Notes under the pieces: generated by a model
The model's database searches: none
Told to the model about the DNA's origin: nothing
Seen by the model: the letters and a program-made list of their open reading frames with translations, nothing else
Program-made: the position numbers and the translations under genes
Shown here: positions 51,599-53,487 of the stretch, piece after piece
Layout of the letters: each line of letters opens with the position of its first letter
How positions within the stretch are numbered: position 1 is the first letter of the stretch
Assembly: GCA_934511165.1 (NCBI GenBank)
Contig: CAKSWA010000008.1
Span: 1 to 53,487 of the forward strand
Direction: 5' to 3'
DNA: 53,487 nt
DNA from: an uncultured Oscillospiraceae bacterium
GTDB lineage: Bacteria > Bacillota > Clostridia > Oscillospirales > Oscillospiraceae

Positions 51599-53408
51599 GC
51601 TGTTTTTCCTCCATTTTCTTTTGCAGTAATTCTTCGAGTTCTTCTTCACAGAAGAAGAGGTACTCGTCCTCGCTGACCGGTTCTGCACCGGCCTTTTTCA
51701 GCAGGCCCTCGTCAATGGACAGAGCCGCAATGCTGATGCTGTCTTCGCCGTGCCGGTAGGGACCAGCCCCGCTGTCTGCAGTGAGTGCGATGTTCGGATG
51801 CTTCAGGATATCGAACTTGAGGTCCTCCACCGGCCGCTCGCCACGGATAAAAAGAAGCGCATACCGGTTATCCAGCATGCGCACCTCGTCCGGCGTCATC
51901 AGCTCACGCCCCGCCAACTGCCAGTTGGTGGAGTAGCTGCCGTTGCGGCCTTTGGACTGCCCATATGAGTTGGTATCAATCGTTTCTTTCCCGAGCAGCT
52001 TGGACACATACTCATGCGTAGACTGCTCGTTGCCGCCGAGATAGAGAAACTCATCGCAGTTACCGACGATCGACTCCCATTGCTTCTCAAACAGCGCCTT
52101 TAATTGCGCCAGATTCTGGATGATGATTGATACCGAGATTTCCCGGGAGCGCATGGTGGAGAGCAGCTTGTCAAATTCATCGGGCAGAGCGACGTTTGCA
52201 AACTCGTCCATCAAGAAATGGACGTGTACCGGCAGCCGGCCGCCATGGATAACGTCCGCCTGATAATAGAGCTGCTGGAACAGCTGAGTATAAAGCATTC
52301 CCACGAGGAAGCTGAAGGAGCTGTCATTGTCCGGGATTATGGCAAAGACCGCCGTTTTCTTCTCGCCGATACTCCACAGCTCCAGTTCATCGTTCTGTGT
52401 GATGCTGGCAAGACTCTCCAGATTGAACTTTTCCAAGCGGGAGATCAGGGTAATCTGGATAGATTTCAGGGTTTTGCCGCTGCCGGAGTGATAGCTCCGG
52501 TAATACTTCAAGGCGATATGCTCCGGATTCCGCATTTCCAGCCGTTCAAAGAGGATATCCAGCGCGGACTTGTATGTCTCGTCGTCCTCCCGGACTTCCC
52601 CGGCGCGGATCATCTCCATGACCATCGGAAAGTTCTGCTCCTCCGGCGGGGCCTCGTAGTGCAGGTAGAAGATGAGCGCCAATAGAAGCATGGTCGCCGC
52701 CTGATCCCAGAACGGGTCCTGGCTCTGCGAGCCCTTCGGCGTAGTATTCTTGAAGAGGTTCGTCACCAGACGCTGGATATCGTTGTCGCTGCGCAGATAC
52801 ACGAACGGGTTATAGCAATGGCTTTTCTCCATGTTGATAAGATCCAAAACCTTGATGTCGTACCCCTTAGACGAGAGCAGGTTTCCGGTATCACGCAGAA
52901 GCTCACCCTTCGGGTCAAGCACAACATAGCTGGAATTTGCCTGACACAAGTTTGGTTTGGCGAAAAACCTTGTTTTTCCGGCGCCGGAGCCGCCGCAGAC
53001 CAACGTATTCAAATTGCGCCGGTGTTTGCGCCCGTCCAGCCCGACGGAGACATTCTGCGTGAGGATCTTGTTTCGCGTTGGGACTTTGTCTGCGTACTTT
53101 CTGTTCACCTGCACGGGAGAGCCCCATTGGGCGGAGCCGTGCTCCTCCCGCCGCCGGTAATTGCGCTGGGTGGAGAGGTATATTCCGATGGCAAGTCCGT
53201 AGCACAGCAGCAAAACGAGGATCGTTTTCAAGCTGTTTCCGCAGAGCGTGATATAAAATGGGCGGCTCATCGCCGCCCCAAAGTTTTTGATCAGCCCGGG
53301 AAGTCCATCCTCCATAAACGGCGCAATGAGCAGCGCCAGCCATATAACCGGAATCGTGCCGAGGCAGTATAGGAGAATGTTTTGCTTCGAGAATTTATCG
53401 TGCCGCAC
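51576..53408 (-). CDS. VirD4/TraG-type conjugation coupling protein
   Basis: A 610-residue ATPase that brings the relaxase-DNA complex to the channel. I prefer GTG 53408, preceded by AGAAGG at 6 nt; a TTG at 53447 would add 13 residues but has no site. Two N-terminal membrane helices come first, then Walker A GGSGAGKT (about 138-145), VVLDPKGELLRDTG, Walker B FLMDEFANVALPDEF (about 396-410), and the acidic Glu-rich C-terminus (EELEELLQKKMEEKQREQENQ) typical of coupling proteins that bind relaxases. It overlaps both neighbours. Confidence 0.93.
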   Translation of the reverse strand: MRHDKFSKQNILLYCLGTIPVIWLALLIAPFMEDGLPGLIKNFGAAMSRPFYITLCGNSLKTILVLLLCYGLAIGIYLSTQRNYRRREEHGSAQWGSPVQVNRKYADKVPTRNKILTQNVSVGLDGRKHRRNLNTLVCGGSGAGKTRFFAKPNLCQANSSYVVLDPKGELLRDTGNLLSSKGYDIKVLDLINMEKSHCYNPFVYLRSDNDIQRLVTNLFKNTTPKGSQSQDPFWDQAATMLLLALIFYLHYEAPPEEQNFPMVMEMIRAGEVREDDETYKSALDILFERLEMRNPEHIALKYYRSYHSGSGKTLKSIQITLISRLEKFNLESLASITQNDELELWSIGEKKTAVFAIIPDNDSSFSFLVGMLYTQLFQQLYYQADVIHGGRLPVHVHFLMDEFANVALPDEFDKLLSTMRSREISVSIIIQNLAQLKALFEKQWESIVGNCDEFLYLGGNEQSTHEYVSKLLGKETIDTNSYGQSKGRNGSYSTNWQLAGRELMTPDEVRMLDNRYALLFIRGERPVEDLKFDILKHPNIALTADSGAGPYRHGEDSISIAALSIDEGLLKKAGAEPVSEDEYLFFCEEELEELLQKKMEEKQREQENQE

Positions 53409-53487
53409 GATCTGCCTTCTTTCGTTCCTTCTGTGGTGCCGCGTCAATGACCTTCAGGAGCAAAACGTCCACATCTTCCGTGGGCCG
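53395..53487 (-). CDS. C-terminal fragment of the gene upstream of VirD4 (PcfB/DUF3801-like position)
   Basis: The last 30 residues of a frame entering from outside end at TAA 53395-53397 (VLLLKVIDAAPQ then KERKKADRAAR). It overlaps the VirD4 start by 14 bp. In Tn1549-type modules this position is usually taken by PcfB/DUF3801. Too little is present to confirm that. Confidence 0.5.
   Translation of the reverse strand, partial: RPTEDVDVLLLKVIDAAPQKERKKADRAAR

Overview
The window looks like chromosomal DNA of a GC-rich gut Clostridia, most likely the Oscillospiraceae/Ruminococcaceae group. The evidence is sortase-assembled pili with LPXTG anchors, dockerin and cohesin modules, ECF transporters, a Tn1549-type conjugation module, and palindromic repeats with CCCTCAGTCA ends that I associate with this group. 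Species cannot be assigned from the sequence alone. No tRNA, rRNA or CRISPR array was seen.

Layout. (1) 1-6.6 kb, minus strand: a pilus operon with a 29-codon leader ORF, a thioester tip adhesin, a major pilin, a class C sortase broken by a one-base shift in an A7/T7 tract, a second sortase, and a MazF-type toxin cut by the window edge. (2) 7.0-8.5 kb: a small sigma-region-4-like regulator (minus) and a serine recombinase (plus). (3) 8.5-13.1 kb, minus strand: an ECF vitamin importer operon (DUF4430 protein, EcfT, fused double EcfA ATPase, S component, second EcfT). (4) 13.4-13.75 kb, plus strand: a cobalamin riboswitch with an intrinsic terminator. (5) 13.85-42.9 kb, plus strand: a small protein followed by about 28 kb of exported genes. 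These are a cadherin-like dockerin protein, two cohesin+dockerin proteins, a membrane-anchored cohesin-like protein, a 3384-residue surface protein with a PQQ-type beta-propeller, a DUF4430 (transcobalamin-like C-terminal) membrane protein and an alpha/alpha-toroid membrane protein. They are followed by a MoxR ATPase, a DUF58 protein and a transglutaminase-like membrane protein. (6) 43.0-45.7 kb: an AT-richer island with 11-bp direct repeats, a large hairpin, and a DUF4365-type nuclease gene with a partner. (7) 45.9-53.5 kb, minus strand: the mating-pore part of a conjugative element (VirD4, Maff2, VirB6, PrgI, VirB4, lysozyme/CHAP hydrolase).

How the parts may work together. Segments 3-5 read as one corrinoid (vitamin B12) acquisition system. 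A B12 riboswitch faces the surface-protein genes. The surface set carries, on adjacent genes, the two folds that make up mammalian intrinsic factor and transcobalamin: an alpha/alpha toroid and a DUF4430 beta domain. It also carries a beta-propeller, the fold used by the Bacteroides B12-binding protein BtuG. Cohesin and dockerin modules could hold these proteins together on the cell surface. The divergent ECF importer, with its own membrane-tethered DUF4430 protein, could move the vitamin across the membrane. The domain and riboswitch assignments rest on the sequence; the B12 function of the surface cluster is inference.
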